Source: Ophiosphaerella korrae (lineage: Eukaryota > Ascomycota > Dothideomycetes > Pleosporales > Phaeosphaeriaceae). Taken from it: a stretch of DNA of 64,000 bases. Shown piece after piece: positions 44,601 to 56,500 of the stretch. The position numbers and the translations under genes are program-made. The notes beneath the pieces are model-generated. The model was not told where the DNA came from, did not search any database, and worked only from the letters and a program-made list of their open reading frames with translations. The stretch lies in assembly GCA_028456385.1 (NCBI GenBank), contig JALNQF010000061.1:124001-188000 (forward strand). The letters are read 5' to 3'. Within the stretch, counting starts at the first letter, position 1; every line of letters starts with the position of its first letter.

Positions 44601-46766
44601 ATTTATTCTGCCCTGTGAAAGCCAGCTAATAATACTAACTATGCCACGTATGTCTAAAAAGAGGCGCCGATTCCTCATGTATGCGTTAGTCAACCAGTAT
44701 TTACACTTTTCACGTCGCCTGCCCTTAGATTTCAAGTATGCTAGAATAGTCTCTTACTCATTCATATTCACCAATAGTGTCCCTCCAACCGCCCTCAGCC
44801 GGAGGCACTGGAGGTGGTTCAAGCTTCCAATAGCAAGGCTCTGTCGATTAGGTGTAGATCGCAAGTCGTATTATTATTGGATTCAGCCTCGATGCCCTTT
44901 CACGCCTATCCGCAGCGAACGTCGACCCGTATAGATTTAAGTAGGGAAGGTAGTCGGCAGCAAATCCTCGCTCTCATTGACTGGGCGCAAGAACGTACTG
45001 TCTCCACTAAATAACCTTACCTCGTGCGGTTTCTTTCGGTGATGCCCTTTGGTTCGGATTTGGGTATCGCCATATCGTACGAGACCTCCCGCAGACAAAT
45101 GAGGGGTCCAATTGCTTAGCTTTGTTTGCTGCTATGGGAGAATATTCACGAGGGCGAGTCAGCGGAGACTGCATGAATTCGTCAAGAAGATGGAGGCACT
45201 GCCCAAGTACCACCGTATTTACTGCAATGGCAAACCCTCATCTGAGCATGCCGTGGTGTGTTTGCAAAGACGCCTTTTGCAACCCTCATCGATGAAGTTC
45301 TTAGGTATAATCCATTACTTAGCCCTGTACATCCTACTCGCCATCTGACGGAATACCTCCAGGATGGGGATATGCAACTTCAGTCTCCGTCGCAGAGATA
45401 CTCTGGGATATAGGGAATGTGAGTAGGGGATTGGGCAGGACTATTAAAGTCACTGGTTAGTGTGATGTCGGCTGGCTCGCTTCAATATGTCTTTGACTAT
45501 TTGGTCTAAATGTCCGTATATTGGACTATTGAGAAGGCATACGTAGTACAAAACGCCTAGAGTATCATCTGATCTAGTTACGGTTGGAAGGCCAGTGGCC
45601 GTATCCCTTGGAGCAGATTATTTCAAAGCACATTCGGAAAGCAATATCGGAAATTGTTGATGGGGCTTCGTCTGCCGCAAAGGCTTGCAGGGAAGCAAGG
45701 TATACGCTAGCGTACGGTAAAGTAAGGAAAGGATAAAGTAACGTTCTTGATTGTGTCTATCGTACGCAGTTAAAGTAGGTGTTGTATATATATGTTTCCG
45801 TGCATAGGCCCTTGGGCCTGTGCGTCTTCTTTACCCCTGATGCCGTGCGTAACAGCTCGTTCGTTGGTTTGGGCTGGCCCGTACGGACAGAAATCGATGA
45901 CAGATGATGCTTAAACTTTTGACACAGCCCTTGGCTCCACAGCAAGGTTACTTCACGGCATGGTGCATGGTGATAAGGATGTTCCTTGGAAACTGATCAA
46001 CGAATAGCCATTCTATTCATCTGAGCCATATGGAACGTCTTCCATCTCGAGCCTACTGGAACGGTCCCCGGAACTCGACACTCTCCGAGTGACCGCAGAA
46101 GAAGCAGCCATTACGCTTTCGCTCCTTGATGCAAAGTCACCTTATGAAGAGTATTGTTCCCCAATAATAGTAGAAACAGTCATCGCTTTAGGCCTCATCA
46201 TTTGTGGAACCGTCGCAGAAGATGGATTATATCCAAAACGAGCAAGTCTTTTAATGCTTTATGATGTTACGGCAAGCAGAATACGCTCTTAGGGACGACT
46301 TCACACAGATATGGAAATATCAATGGGAATGCCTGCCTAAAAAAAAAAAAAAGTATGTTTCCATACAGGGTATTGTTCGCCACACACATGATGAGGCATT
46401 GTACGAAACGGTGGTAGTATCGGGTGGAGAGTATATGAAATCTTGCATTTCATTGTTTCATCGTCTTGACCAGTGTCGTGTTATACTAGAAAAGACAAAA
46501 TTTGTAGAATACTTTGTGACACGCAGAGGTCTCACTAGTGTTCTTGATAATCATTCATCCACATCAATTTTGTCACAACACAAATACTTCTACAACATAT
46601 ATTCACCGAGTCCCCAAAGCCTTTATATCCTCTCTATCTACTTATACTATCCCATTCTATCCAATCCCCCATTTCAGAATAAACAAAAGCGCTATGCGAA
46701 GCTATACCCCAAAGCAAATATATACAAGACCATTGCACATCGTACACTTATCCGAGCAGTACAACA
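41683..46766. other. Gene-poor stretch, 5.1 kb
   Basis: No domain could be recognised on either strand. 41683-43600 has promoter-like parts, including a TATA-like stretch near 42732 and an ATG in good context at 42779 opening only a 20-codon frame. 43600-46760 is AT-richer with many stops and homopolymers: T18 at 43745-43762 and A14 at 46339-46352. A 12-bp perfect palindrome, TACGCTAGCGTA, is at 45703-45714. The composition suggests old, mutated transposon DNA, but I could not identify a transposase or reverse transcriptase. Confidence 0.5.
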
Positions 46767-47852
46767 TCATACCTTAGCCTCAACCTCAGTAGATAGTATC
46801 CTCGCCTCAAACTTCTTCATAAGCTTAATTGTCTGCTCCGCAAGCGTAAGAGTAAGAATCTACCATCCAGTTAGCCTCCATCAAAGACTCTTCTAAGTCA
46901 AAAACATACCGTATGCGGCAGAATGCGCGCCAAATGTGCAAAATAGCCCTTATACACTGCAAGCACACCCTCCGTCTTGACAGTGCGGTACAAGCAGTCA
47001 AAGGCAGAGGAGTACAAGTTGCCGGTCTGGTTGTACATGCGCGACATGACGGTGTCGGGCGGGTGCATGACGCAGCAGACGACGAAGCCGCTGGCAGTGC
47101 TGCTGGCGATGTGAAGGGGCATACCTTCTTGCATGCCGAGGTGCTGAACAAGGCGGCGCTTTGCAAAGAAGTAGGTGGGCAGTTGGACGGAGCTGCCGAA
47201 GCCTGTGCGGACCATGGCGGGGCCGACGCCGCGGTAGAGGCCCTTGATGCCTTCGCCTGTGTATATTTGGCGCATGCCGTCGACGGCGTTTTTGTAGTGG
47301 TGTTGGGTGCCGACTGGGAGGAAGGGGGAGTAGGATTGGAGGCGCGTTTTGACGAGGAAGAAGGGGGAACCCGCGGCAGCGCCGAGAATGCCTGATGCTG
47401 CGCCCGAGAAGATGTTTATGCCGAAGGATTGCACGGAGCCGTCTTTGTAGATTGCTTTGGTGAGGGTGTTGCGGAGGGGCTCGTAGAAGCCTAGGCGACA
47501 GCCATTGAGGGTCATTTGATAGACATAGGCGCACCCCAGACCGCGCAGCAAACCTCGCGGTCCTTCATTCTTCAAGATGACGCCGACGCCGTGGAAGACG
47601 CCCCTGTACATTCGTGGCGCATCTTTCTTGGCCTGTAGCTCTCCCTGTAATTGCAATCTGGTGTCTCGTCAACAGACTGTGGTTCGGGCATCCTGAGGCG
47701 GCGCGTACCGGATCTTGACAGTCTCGAATCCGTGGGTAACCGTCACCGCTCCGCACGCTGCTATTCCGCCAGCTATGAAAGACCTGATATGTGAATGGTG
47801 AGCGATGGCGGCGGTAAGGCTGGAGAGGCGCATACCCCAGCGTTGTGGACAT
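46767..47852 (-). CDS. OAC1: Mitochondrial carrier, oxaloacetate transporter OAC1 type
   Basis: Inner-membrane solute carrier, 310 aa, in yeast moving oxaloacetate and related acids. Exons are 47852-47836, 47783-47709, 47657-46910 and 46859-46767. Introns of 52, 51 and 50 bp restore TLG/SFIAGGIAACGAVTVTHG, VKIR/LQLQGELQAKK and ILPHT/ILTLTLAEQTI. The three repeats carry the carrier signature in altered forms: HGFETVKIR, SPFFLVKTR and HPPDTVMSR. MTLNGCRLGFYEPLRNTL and YRGVGPAMVRTGFGSSVQLP are typical of the OAC1 branch. The start at MSTTLG is short and could be preceded by another exon: the frame above it (AVSAGANGGS) is open to a stop and sits behind a possible TAG acceptor. It is head-to-head with SWD2. 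Confidence 0.88.
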
Positions 47853-48305
47853 GCTTCCACCGTTTGCTCCGGCTGAAACTGCCCTCTACCAAGTGATGAC
47901 GAACGACGAAAACCGGGCTGCGAAAAGGAGTTCGTGGGCGAGGGCGGACGGTGCCGACGTTAGGCTCTTACCAGCAAACGTCGATGTGCTTACGTGACTG
48001 TGACGATGAATGAGTGAGCGGGCGACTCCGTCATTGTGCCAGGCACAGGATGATTGACCACCGAAGTCCAGAATTACGAAAGTTGCAGTCCGAGGTCGGA
48101 CCGGCGCTGTCGGCACGCAATAGATGCCAAGCTTTCAGGGTCCAGGCCGACCAAGCTCCTGCGCATCCCGCCGGCTCAGCTTTTGGCGGGTGACGACCTG
48201 ACGGGCACAGCACAGGAACACGACCCCCCCCCATTGGCTGTGGAGAAACACCGCGGCAGATATGCCCCCGAGCAGCCCTGAAAGGTAGCAGACGTATATC
48301 TCACC
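47853..48305. promoter_or_regulatory. Bidirectional promoter, OAC1 and SWD2
   Basis: 453 bp between the two start codons, GC-rich, without a clear TATA box. It may include a 5' exon of the carrier gene on the minus strand. Confidence 0.4.
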
Positions 48306-49382
48306 ATGGCAGCCGGCTCAGCAGCACCCGTCGGCCAACCCACTCAAAAGGTCAGCGACGTCATAGCAAGCTTCCGCCCTTCACGGCGCTTCAAGCCTCC
48401 CCCTCCAGGCACCGCATCCGTCACCTCGCTCGATTTTGACGACACGGGCGAGCTAGCCATTATCGCGCGCGACGACGACACCCTCCAGATCTACAACTGC
48501 AAGGAGGGCAAGCACGCCAAAGAGCTCAAGAGCCAGAAGTATGGCGTGCACCTCGCGCGCTTCTCCCACCACGCCCAGAGCATCGTGTACGCCAGCACCA
48601 AGGTAGACGACACCATCCGCTACCTATCCACGCACGACAACTCGTACATCCGCTACTTCAAGGGCCACACCGACACGGTGACGTCTATCGCGCTGTGCCC
48701 CTCGTCTGACACCTTCCTCTCGTGCTCGCGCGACAACACGGTCCGCCTCTGGAACCTCTCCTCGCCCAACTACCACGGCATGCTCAACCTGCACGGCGCC
48801 TACCTCGCCGCGTACGACCCGTCCGCCACCGTCATGGCCATCGCCTCGCCCTCGACCCAACACGTGCTCCTCTACGACGTGCGCAACTACGACAAGCCCC
48901 CCTTCGCCACCTGGGACATGCAGGAACTTGAGCAGCGCTTCCTCGGCCGCGAAAAGGGCGAGTGGGCCAAAATCGAGTTCACAAATGACGGCAAGAATCT
49001 GCTCCTTGCGACCAATGGCGCAGGCCACTTCGTCCTCGACGCCTTCTCCGGCGAACTCACGCACTTTTGCTACCGCAAGGCTGGGCCCACTGGTCGTCTT
49101 TCGGCGGGTGCGTCGCCGTCTGCCGGCGCGCAGGTTGCGGGCCAGGGCGACGCGTGCGTTACGCCCGACGGGCAGTATCTTGTCGGCGGCTGCGCCGACG
49201 AGGGCTTGCTCGTGTGGGACATTTCGCAGGCGCCCACCCCGACGAATATCCTCGAGCCCATGGAGAAGCTGCCGGGGCATGGAAAGAGCGCCATTGTGGG
49301 GTACAATCCGCGCACGAATTTGCTGGCGTCTGCGGATAGGGAGTTGTTGCTTTGGCAGCCGGATGCGGATTTGTTGATTTGA
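48306..49382 (+). CDS. SWD2: WD40 protein SWD2 (COMPASS / CPF subunit)
   Basis: Single-exon 358-aa beta-propeller. Swd2 (WDR82 in animals) is shared by COMPASS, which methylates histone H3 Lys4, and the cleavage and polyadenylation factor. Repeats seen: VTSLDFDDTGELAIIARDD with LQIYN; YFKGHTDTVTSIALCPSSD with CSRDNTVRLWNLSS; then HGAYLAAYDPSATVMAIAS, IEFTNDGKNLLLATNGAG, VTPDGQYLVGGCADEGLLVW and VGYNPRTNLLASADRELLLW. The early FRPSRRFKPPPP segment and CSRDNTVRLWNL are typical of Swd2. The length is close to the yeast protein (329 aa). The start MAAGSAAP has good context (CACCATGGC). Coding sequence is C-rich to ~49250 and then G/T-rich. Confidence 0.93.
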   Translation: MAAGSAAPVGQPTQKVSDVIASFRPSRRFKPPPPGTASVTSLDFDDTGELAIIARDDDTLQIYNCKEGKHAKELKSQKYGVHLARFSHHAQSIVYASTKVDDTIRYLSTHDNSYIRYFKGHTDTVTSIALCPSSDTFLSCSRDNTVRLWNLSSPNYHGMLNLHGAYLAAYDPSATVMAIASPSTQHVLLYDVRNYDKPPFATWDMQELEQRFLGREKGEWAKIEFTNDGKNLLLATNGAGHFVLDAFSGELTHFCYRKAGPTGRLSAGASPSAGAQVAGQGDACVTPDGQYLVGGCADEGLLVWDISQAPTPTNILEPMEKLPGHGKSAIVGYNPRTNLLASADRELLLWQPDADLLI

Positions 49383-49755
49383 GCGGTGCTTTTGCGGCAG
49401 TGCGATATTTTTGATACCCGGTGGGAGTGAGGGGGGAGGTTTGTGGAGGGGAGGAATTGATGGGAGAGGGATGGAGGGGTGAAGCGATGAAGCGAGGTAG
49501 AGTATGCATACAGATACATAGCCTTCTATGTGACATATAGATAAAAGAAATGGATTTACTGTCACGGCTGATCATGCTATCATTCGATTTGGTCATGACT
49601 CGCGAACGACTGGCGTAACTGAGGTGTAACTGAATAGAGTTTGTCCTGTTCAATATAGACTCAGTGCACAACACAGCCCTGATCACACCAAGTATTAGTA
49701 CCGCATATCTACCCAATCCCATCTTCCCACGCCGAATCACAACTACACCACTCAC
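49383..49755. other. Intergenic between convergent SWD2 and LAS1
   Basis: 3' flanks of both genes. Purine-rich on the plus strand at 49410-49500 and pyrimidine-rich at 49700-49755. No gene was seen. Confidence 0.4.
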
Positions 49756-51260
49756 TCACTCATCGTCCCCACACCCCCCCTCAACCCACCCAATCGGCCT
49801 CCCCCTCCCCGCCCCAACCCTCTGTGGCCCCCTCCTCTTCTCCCCAGCACAATCTCCCACCTCCTTCACGCCCTTCTCCCACCCCTCATCCGCCCTCGCC
49901 GCCCTCAACACGTCGCCCCACACACCTTCCCCATCTCCAAGCACGCCCTCCGCAACCCTGACATTCCAGTACCCCGGCGCACAGAAACACGTTGCGAGCA
50001 CGTCGTCGACGAGTGAATCGGAGCGCACAGACGCCCATGCCTCCGAGGTGAGAATGTGCGCGATCCATTGGTGGAGGCCGTCTTTGGCTGGGTCGTTCGG
50101 CGCGGGGAGGTGCGAGGGCGCATTGAGGGTGCTGAGGAGGGATGTTGTGAGTGCGTTGGGGGGGATGAGGATGGTGAGGAAGGGGTCCCAGATGAGGAAT
50201 GCGCCGGCCATGTTTGCGGTGGGTTTGGTGGTGGGGAGAATCATTTTTTCTGTGGTGAGGAGGGAGAGGAGGGTGGAGTGGGAAGGTGGTGCGAGGCGGG
50301 TGTATGTTGATAGTGCGGTTTGGCTGGCTTGGGGGTTGGGGGTACGGGATTTGATCTCAGTTTTACGGTCTTTGATGTAGGTTTTTACAAGGGCCTGGAG
50401 CTTTTCTCGAATGCTGTCTGGTCCTTCCAGTTCTGTACTGATATCGTTGGACTGGGTAGTACCGAAGGCGTGGTCAAGTTGGCTCCAGTACCATTCCCAT
50501 AGCCAATCTAGGGAGTCTTGGGCCGCGCATTTCAATTCAGCCAGGGTTGGTAGGTGACGATGAACAATGCGATGCCGGAGCTCTAATAGTGGAAGTGGGA
50601 GTTGGAGTGATTTTCCAGGTGGGAACCATGAAGGTTTGTCACGAGTTAGTTCGATCTGGGTGTCTGCAAGGCCAGTGATGAATCTGAGAAGGGTCAGGCG
50701 AGAATCCAGCGCATCCCGTGGTATTGGCTTGAGAAAATAGAAAAATAAATAGTTGAACAATGCGAAATGTATGAGAAGACTGTATGCCTTGAGAGCACAC
50801 AGAGTCGCAGATGGTGATGACCAAGGAGATCTCAGCAAGAAAAAAAAAAGCAAAAAAAGCAACAAAAAAAAGCAAAACAATCGAAACCTTGCGTGAGCCT
50901 ACCTTGATAGTGCAGCAGCATACAATAACCGCAGAGCATTGTGCTTCAGCTCCTTATTTGCATCTTGAAGGATTATATCAATAATGTCTGCTGTCGAATC
51001 CAGCAACAACGGGAGTCCATCTTGCTTCCTCAACCGCCAGGCAAAAACCTGTGCCGTATTGTCATCAGCTTAGCTCACCATGCCATTAGGCATCCCCTGC
51101 AGCAGGATATTTGGGCTGCATCGTAGCATAGTCAGCTCACCTTGTTTATAGCCCGTTCTTTTTTAATAGTTTCGGGCCCGTACAGGTCACGTCGCAGCTG
51201 AAACAGCTCCTGGCTATCGCGCCACGGCGTTACCACAAATTGCATGTGTCGAGGATCCAT
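49756..51260 (-). CDS. LAS1: LAS1, pre-rRNA ITS2 endonuclease subunit
   Basis: With Grc3, Las1 cuts ITS2 during 60S maturation in the nucleus. Exons are 51260-51141, 51048-50903 and 50683-49756, 397 aa. Introns are 92 bp (GTGAGC...CACAG) and 219 bp (GTAGGC...CTCAG, branch CTGAC), the second unusually long and with A/T runs. The joins give AINK/VFAWRLRKQDGLPLL and ALSR/FITGLADTQIEL. The N-terminus FVVTPWRDSQELFQLRRDLY and the HEPN nuclease motif LELRHRIVHRHLP (Arg125 to His130) are diagnostic, as is LDWLWEWYW. MDPRHMQF is used as start; Met6 is an alternative that aligns better with other Las1 proteins. A long minus-strand frame reading MFCFFLLLFLLF upstream of exon 3 is intron, not protein. 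Confidence 0.92.
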
Positions 51261-52494
51261 GATCCGACAAAACGCTTCGAAGCTGGCAAATGGCGGCGCC
51301 GCTAAACACGTGCCAGAGTGCTGCAGCGGGCCTGTGCTCTGCGATTGGTCGCGAATCTGTGCCGACTAGTGGATCCAGAAAAGGGATCAATTTTACGCAC
51401 GTGAGTTTGCGCCTAGATGGGACAAATGAACAATTGTGGTCGATATGCATCGACTTATCGATACGAAGGGTGAGTCAACGAATCAGCGGCATCTGCGCAG
51501 ACGATCCCGTATTCTAGAAACTTTGTCCAATGACAATCTCAACCAAACCTAAATTTCGTAGTTCCCGTCACTGCGTGGCAGCCTCAGGATGGCAGACTTT
51601 AGTGGCCCTGCGCTAGGAATTCGCCCCCAAGAGGCAAGTGCCGCGAGCTGTGGCCAAGAATGAGCGACTCTGCAAGGCGCTGCCCAGGCGTTTGTTAGTC
51701 GGCAAGTGGAGCAAGTCGGCTTGAGGACCGCCATGTCGTCGGTGAGAGCGAGGACTGTGCTTGTGAGACAATCTGAGGCTATCGGCCCTTCGGCGAGTGC
51801 CGGGGTTCAAACGTTCAAGCTCAGCGGTGCGGACGTAAGCAGATTCCGCTGACCAGCGATCACACTTGTGCAGATTTTGGTCTCTAGCAGACTGTGGGGA
51901 CTTCTAATCCGGGATACGCCTGTAATGATGAAAGCGGGGGTATGACGCCGATACGATCATCTAGGTACTATTGTTTCGTGGTGCGAGAGCACTAGCTTGC
52001 GACATGTGCTGAGGAACCCTAGTTTTACCGCCGGAGTAAAGTAGGCTTGGAGGTTAGAATTGTTGAAGAGAGGCCTGCAGGCAATTTAACATGCTGAGGT
52101 TGGTGACATCGTGGATGCCAGCTCAGGACGCTAGGCTTCTTTCTGGATAGCGCCTACGTACAAGTGGTCCCAGGGGTTATTTTCTATTGCAGTAACGTCA
52201 AGACTCGAGCATAGGCAAGCGGGAAACATTGACTCAACAGCACATAGTGTGCTGAAATTTGTTGGATATGCCCATGCAAGTGGGCTATACTAGAACTAAT
52301 TATACATAATGACCATCTGACCTCAAAAAGCTGAGCGATGCAAACGCTGGTCGTGCGTATGTGCCAATGAAGGCTGGGTATCCCATGTATCTTTTCCAGT
52401 CCAACCAAGTAGTTGGAAATCAAAACGCCGTGCTATGCTAAAAAAATCGATTCATGAATGTGTTTCATGATCGGAAGAGTGGAATGTACATCTT
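51261..52494. other. Intergenic, 1.2 kb
   Basis: Promoter of LAS1 on one side and 3' flank of the next minus-strand gene on the other. No gene or repeat was recognised. Confidence 0.45.
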
Positions 52495-53595
52495 TCACAG
52501 CCAGCCGTAGCCCAAGCCATTGTCCTGCACTGGCATGGAAGGTTGCTTGACTTGCTGGTACCACCATTCTTTGGATACTGCTTCGTCATCGTCGAAGAAA
52601 AAGCTTTGTCCGTCCATGCTTCCAGGGGTCTGGGCTTTGACGTGGACAGGGAGCTGCAATTGTTGAGTGGTCTCGCTGGCCGAGGGCAATGGTGAAGGTT
52701 CATCACTGGCCTCGGAGCTCGTATCATCTGCCACGTCCTCATCTTCCTCGTCATCCTCGTCCTCAGGTGGTTGCCAGGTCTCTTCGAGCTTCAAGCCCTT
52801 GCCCGTTGCCTCCTCAAATCCATTCCAAGATGAAGTAGGGTCAGGGAGGTCGTAGAGTCCCAATGCTACAAGCTTCTCGCCACTATCCTCTTCCATGTCT
52901 TGGTCAGGTGCAGTTGGGTGTTGAATAGGGAGGAAATCTGGAGAACCATGATGTGAAATAACAGTGGCACGTTCTTGATTTTTCTGAGCCCATTGCTGCA
53001 GATACCAGGGAAGTGGCTCAGTGGTGGGAGTGTTGATAGCAGAGTGTGCATATGATGGGGTGTGTTGTTGTGCACCCTGCCAGCTATAGTCAGACTCATC
53101 CGAGCCTCTATGTGCCCCGTAAACACCGGGATAAGAGGAGTAGTTGGAGGTGGTCTCATAACTGGAGTTCCGGTTTGAGAGGGAGTAAAAATCGGATCCT
53201 TGGGTTGAGATGCGTGGTGATGCTGTGGCCTGCCTCGACCAATCTTGCTGAGGCTCAAAATATGAGGTCGAGTGCTGTGCCTGGAATTGTGCTGAAGAAG
53301 GGTGCCAGCTAACTGGTCGGCTGGGCTGTGGACGCTCATCATAGGAATCCTCAGGCTCGATGCCAAACATCATGCGGTAATGGTCGTCGAGGGTTGCATA
53401 TAATTTTGATTCAGTGGTGGTTTTCCGTCTCTCGACCATGCGTGGGCTGTTGTGGTGGCTCTTTGGTTTCTCTATCCGTGAGGAGCGGGCAGCTGGTTGG
53501 CTACCCGAACCTCGAGAAGCACGGCGAGATAGCTGTGTGGTGTGCATATGGCCTGACATGTTTGCAAGATTGGATGGGGGTGAAGACGATGTCAT
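52495..53595 (-). CDS. Uncharacterised 366-aa protein
   Basis: Intronless, starting at ATG 53595 (MTSSSPPSNLANMSGHM). The family is not recognised by name. Most of it is disordered and rich in Ser/Gln/Tyr. Short ordered blocks are SKLYATLDDHYRMMFGIEP near residue 65, LPWYLQQWAQKNQE, SGEKLVALGLYDLPD and GKGLKLEETWQPP, followed by an acidic run (DEDDEEDEDVADD) and a tail with KEWWYQQVKQP. The ordered blocks separated by linkers, with an acidic region, suggest a nuclear co-regulator or scaffold; this is inference. It has a very long gene-free 5' flank, as often seen for fungal developmental regulators. Confidence 0.7.
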   Translation of the reverse strand: MTSSSPPSNLANMSGHMHTTQLSRRASRGSGSQPAARSSRIEKPKSHHNSPRMVERRKTTTESKLYATLDDHYRMMFGIEPEDSYDERPQPSRPVSWHPSSAQFQAQHSTSYFEPQQDWSRQATASPRISTQGSDFYSLSNRNSSYETTSNYSSYPGVYGAHRGSDESDYSWQGAQQHTPSYAHSAINTPTTEPLPWYLQQWAQKNQERATVISHHGSPDFLPIQHPTAPDQDMEEDSGEKLVALGLYDLPDPTSSWNGFEEATGKGLKLEETWQPPEDEDDEEDEDVADDTSSEASDEPSPLPSASETTQQLQLPVHVKAQTPGSMDGQSFFFDDDEAVSKEWWYQQVKQPSMPVQDNGLGYGWL

Positions 53596-56500
53596 GGAAA
53601 GAGACGAGGGAACGGGAGACTGAAGTAGTGATCAAGGCACTTGGTAGCAAGAGACGGTGGGGGACAAGTGCATAGGTATACGGAATGCCAAGACATATAG
53701 ACAGATTGGGAAGGGTAGATGGGGAAGTGGCACGAAGGACAAAGATGGCAGCAAGAGTCATAGACGATAGAAGGGATGCCAGGGCTTAGACTAGCGGAAA
53801 CCCAAGGGGTGGTGATGGCGGACCAGGACGGTGCAGAAGGAAGGTTATTGACTAGACGGGGCGACCAAGGGATGGCTCGGTGAGGGAGTGCTGTAACGAC
53901 CAGGCCGAGTGGCACGGCTAGAACGATCGTCCTAAGCATGGCATGGGGAGGCAGAATGCGAACGAACAGGAACGGGCGCCATGGGCGAATGGCAGGGCGA
54001 GGAGCAGGCAGGCGAGCAGGCGGGTACCAATGTATCATGGCGCAACGGAGCATCCGTGCAGAGGCTCGCAACGACGACGGCCATGTCGAGTGTCGTGTGG
54101 TGGGCGACGAGGCATGGGCGGTGGCCGCCCAGGCGGTCAGCTAGCCCCAAGGCGGGCGGTGGGCGGTGGGGGGGTGCTGGGTGGTGTTGGACAAAGACAG
54201 GAGGGAGGCGATTAGCCGCGCCAGCGAGGGCATAATTACAGAGCAGCAGTCGCAGAGCAGGCATGCGGGCTGGATGATACACGAGCCTATGGATGGGCCG
54301 GCGATGGATGCTTAGGCCACAGATCAGGGGCGGATGGAGGGCATGGAGGGCATGGACTGGCGCAGTAGTTTCGGAGAGAGTAGAAAAGCGGGTGCTGCTG
54401 GGCGCTGCCCTGGGCGCTGCTGATTGGCCGGCGCGGGATCCATCTCGCTTTCCAGTAGCACCAGCACCTCCTGGGCGGTCGCGCGTGCAGCCGGCAAACC
54501 AAGGTGCTGGCCCATGGGTGCCGCACTAAGGGCAGGGAATCAGCTTTGATTCAGCGCATTTCAGCATTCGTCCAGTCTCACTCTCCACATCGATCTGGGG
54601 TGGGCGCTGGCCAGCCGCCGTCATTGGCTGCCGTGCAGCCGAGCGTCTTTCCAGAATGGCAGCCGCCTGTAACGGGGCCCACGACTCCATGACATGACAC
54701 GGGCGCTGCATCGCTCCATCGCTGTATCGCTGCATCTCCTCTGCAGCATCAGACATGCCGCCACCGCTGCTGCTCACGCGTCACACAGCCAACGGCGCGA
54801 CGCTGCCCGAGATTGCTGCAATCAGCATCCTGCTTTCACCCGGCTGCCCATGCACGCCTCCCCAGCGTCCCCCATGGTCCCTCAGCCCTGCAGCCCAGGT
54901 CACCCAACAGCCTACCCAACAGCCTGCCCAACAGCCGTCTGCCAGCGAGCTGACAACGCCGGACACGGCCAGCCGTCTCCCCTCGGCGCTTGGTCGTGGG
55001 AGCCTGGCTCCTGCGCTGCTGCGAGCCATCGCCGCGGGTTACGTCTAAAGTGTATTCACACCCTGCCGTGGTTAGCCTCCGCCTAGGAAAAAAAAAAAAA
55101 AGAAGCACTACTCTGCACCAGCTTCATCACCGCAACTGTCGAAACCATCCCATCGCCGCCTCCTAGCTCAGTGCCATGCATCAATCAGCATCACAACATG
55201 ACATCGCCCTCCCGGCAAGTATTGGCTGCATCCACACTCCCATCCCCACGCGCCTTCGTCCGTGTGCCTCTGCAAATCTGCAAATCTGCCTCCTACAATA
55301 GTGCCCATCCACTAGGTGCTAGGTAGTCTATCATCAACCGATGTTTGCGTCAGCCTTCGCCTACCATGACGACGGTTCAAAGTGGCCATCTGCCGTAGTT
55401 CATCTGCATAAAATGCCCACCATGGCCTCCCTAGTCCCCCCCCCTCCCCCCACGGTCACCAGCCCAAAACCGGCAATACCGTTTGACTCCCAGAAATTCC
55501 GGGCCAAGTCATCCTGAACCACGGCCGAAGCGCCGAGCACCCTGGTTTCGTCCCGTCTTGATGATCGACAGCGGTCCAACGCGGGCACAAGGATGATTTG
55601 GTTCAAACGAACTGGATCCTGTCAGGGGGTCTGTGTCTGCTCGCCAAATCGAGCGTATTGTCCACTCTTCAAATTTGGCAGTGCAGGGGTGGGGTTCCTC
55701 ATTAACGTTTTCTTGGCTGCAGCAAAACGCCATCCATTTCTTCGTGCCGACTTCCTGGTGCTAAATGACTGAGTCCTGACATATTCCACTCCAAGACACG
55801 TCCCCACGACCACCTTGATACCAACCTTCCGACCAACAAGCGTCTCCATTCTGCACATCGGCTACACTACCAGTCTGCTCTTGCGCCGCGGCATTTGCAT
55901 GGGAACCGACAGTCGCGACTAGCTCCAATCATTTGTGCTTCAAGCCATTCCGCATATCACACTCGCTATGCATGACTGCAGCACTCGACCTCGGTGTCTT
56001 GGATGGCAAGATTTGCATCCCAGCCGTCCTAGCTTGTGCATCACGAGATGAATCTTTTCATAAGCACCAACTTGATATTGATTGTTTCGTCGCATCCTGC
56101 AACAAAGGGTGGCGGATCAAGGCACGGAAAGCTGGCCTGGGCACGGAAAGCTGACCTGCAGTTCATGGTTGTGGAATGTCAGCTAGGAGCACCTGAACGG
56201 TAGCCACATGGACACAACACCGTCGCAGTCATCACACCATTTGGAAACCCGCGCCTGGTTGCCGTGTTGTGTTTGCTGGCCTTATCTATCTAGATCATAA
56301 AGGCTGTGGTTTCACGCGTACGCCTCCAGGATTCATTTGTCGCCGGACTCACTTCGTCCCACCAGGGCGCTGGGCTTAAATTTAAACCTGGAAAAGCATT
56401 TGTCCCGACATGGGCCAAGTGCGGCCCATCTCTGACCAGCCCCAACCCAGTAATCTGCGACGTGGAAAAAAAGCCTTCGATGACGTATCCTTCGGCCGCC

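Noticed and set aside
44641..45350. Frames suggestive of a transposase or helicase relic
   Set aside because: No catalytic motif could be identified in any frame, so I only call the region gene-poor.
43697..46400. Two loci (43697-43800 minus, 46290-46400 plus) whose translations share RDF..., a Lys run and GIVRHT
   Set aside because: The Lys runs are homopolymers, and the nucleotide match outside them is only about chance level by eye. An alignment would be needed to claim a repeat.
50703..50880. Hydrophobic N-terminus on the LAS1 frame, looking like a signal peptide
   Set aside because: It lies within the 219-bp intron. Las1 homology continues in upstream exons 1 and 2 once this is removed.
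53932..54282. 116-aa minus frame and several overlapping plus frames in GC-rich DNA
   Set aside because: Overlapping open frames on both strands are expected at this GC content, and none has a domain.
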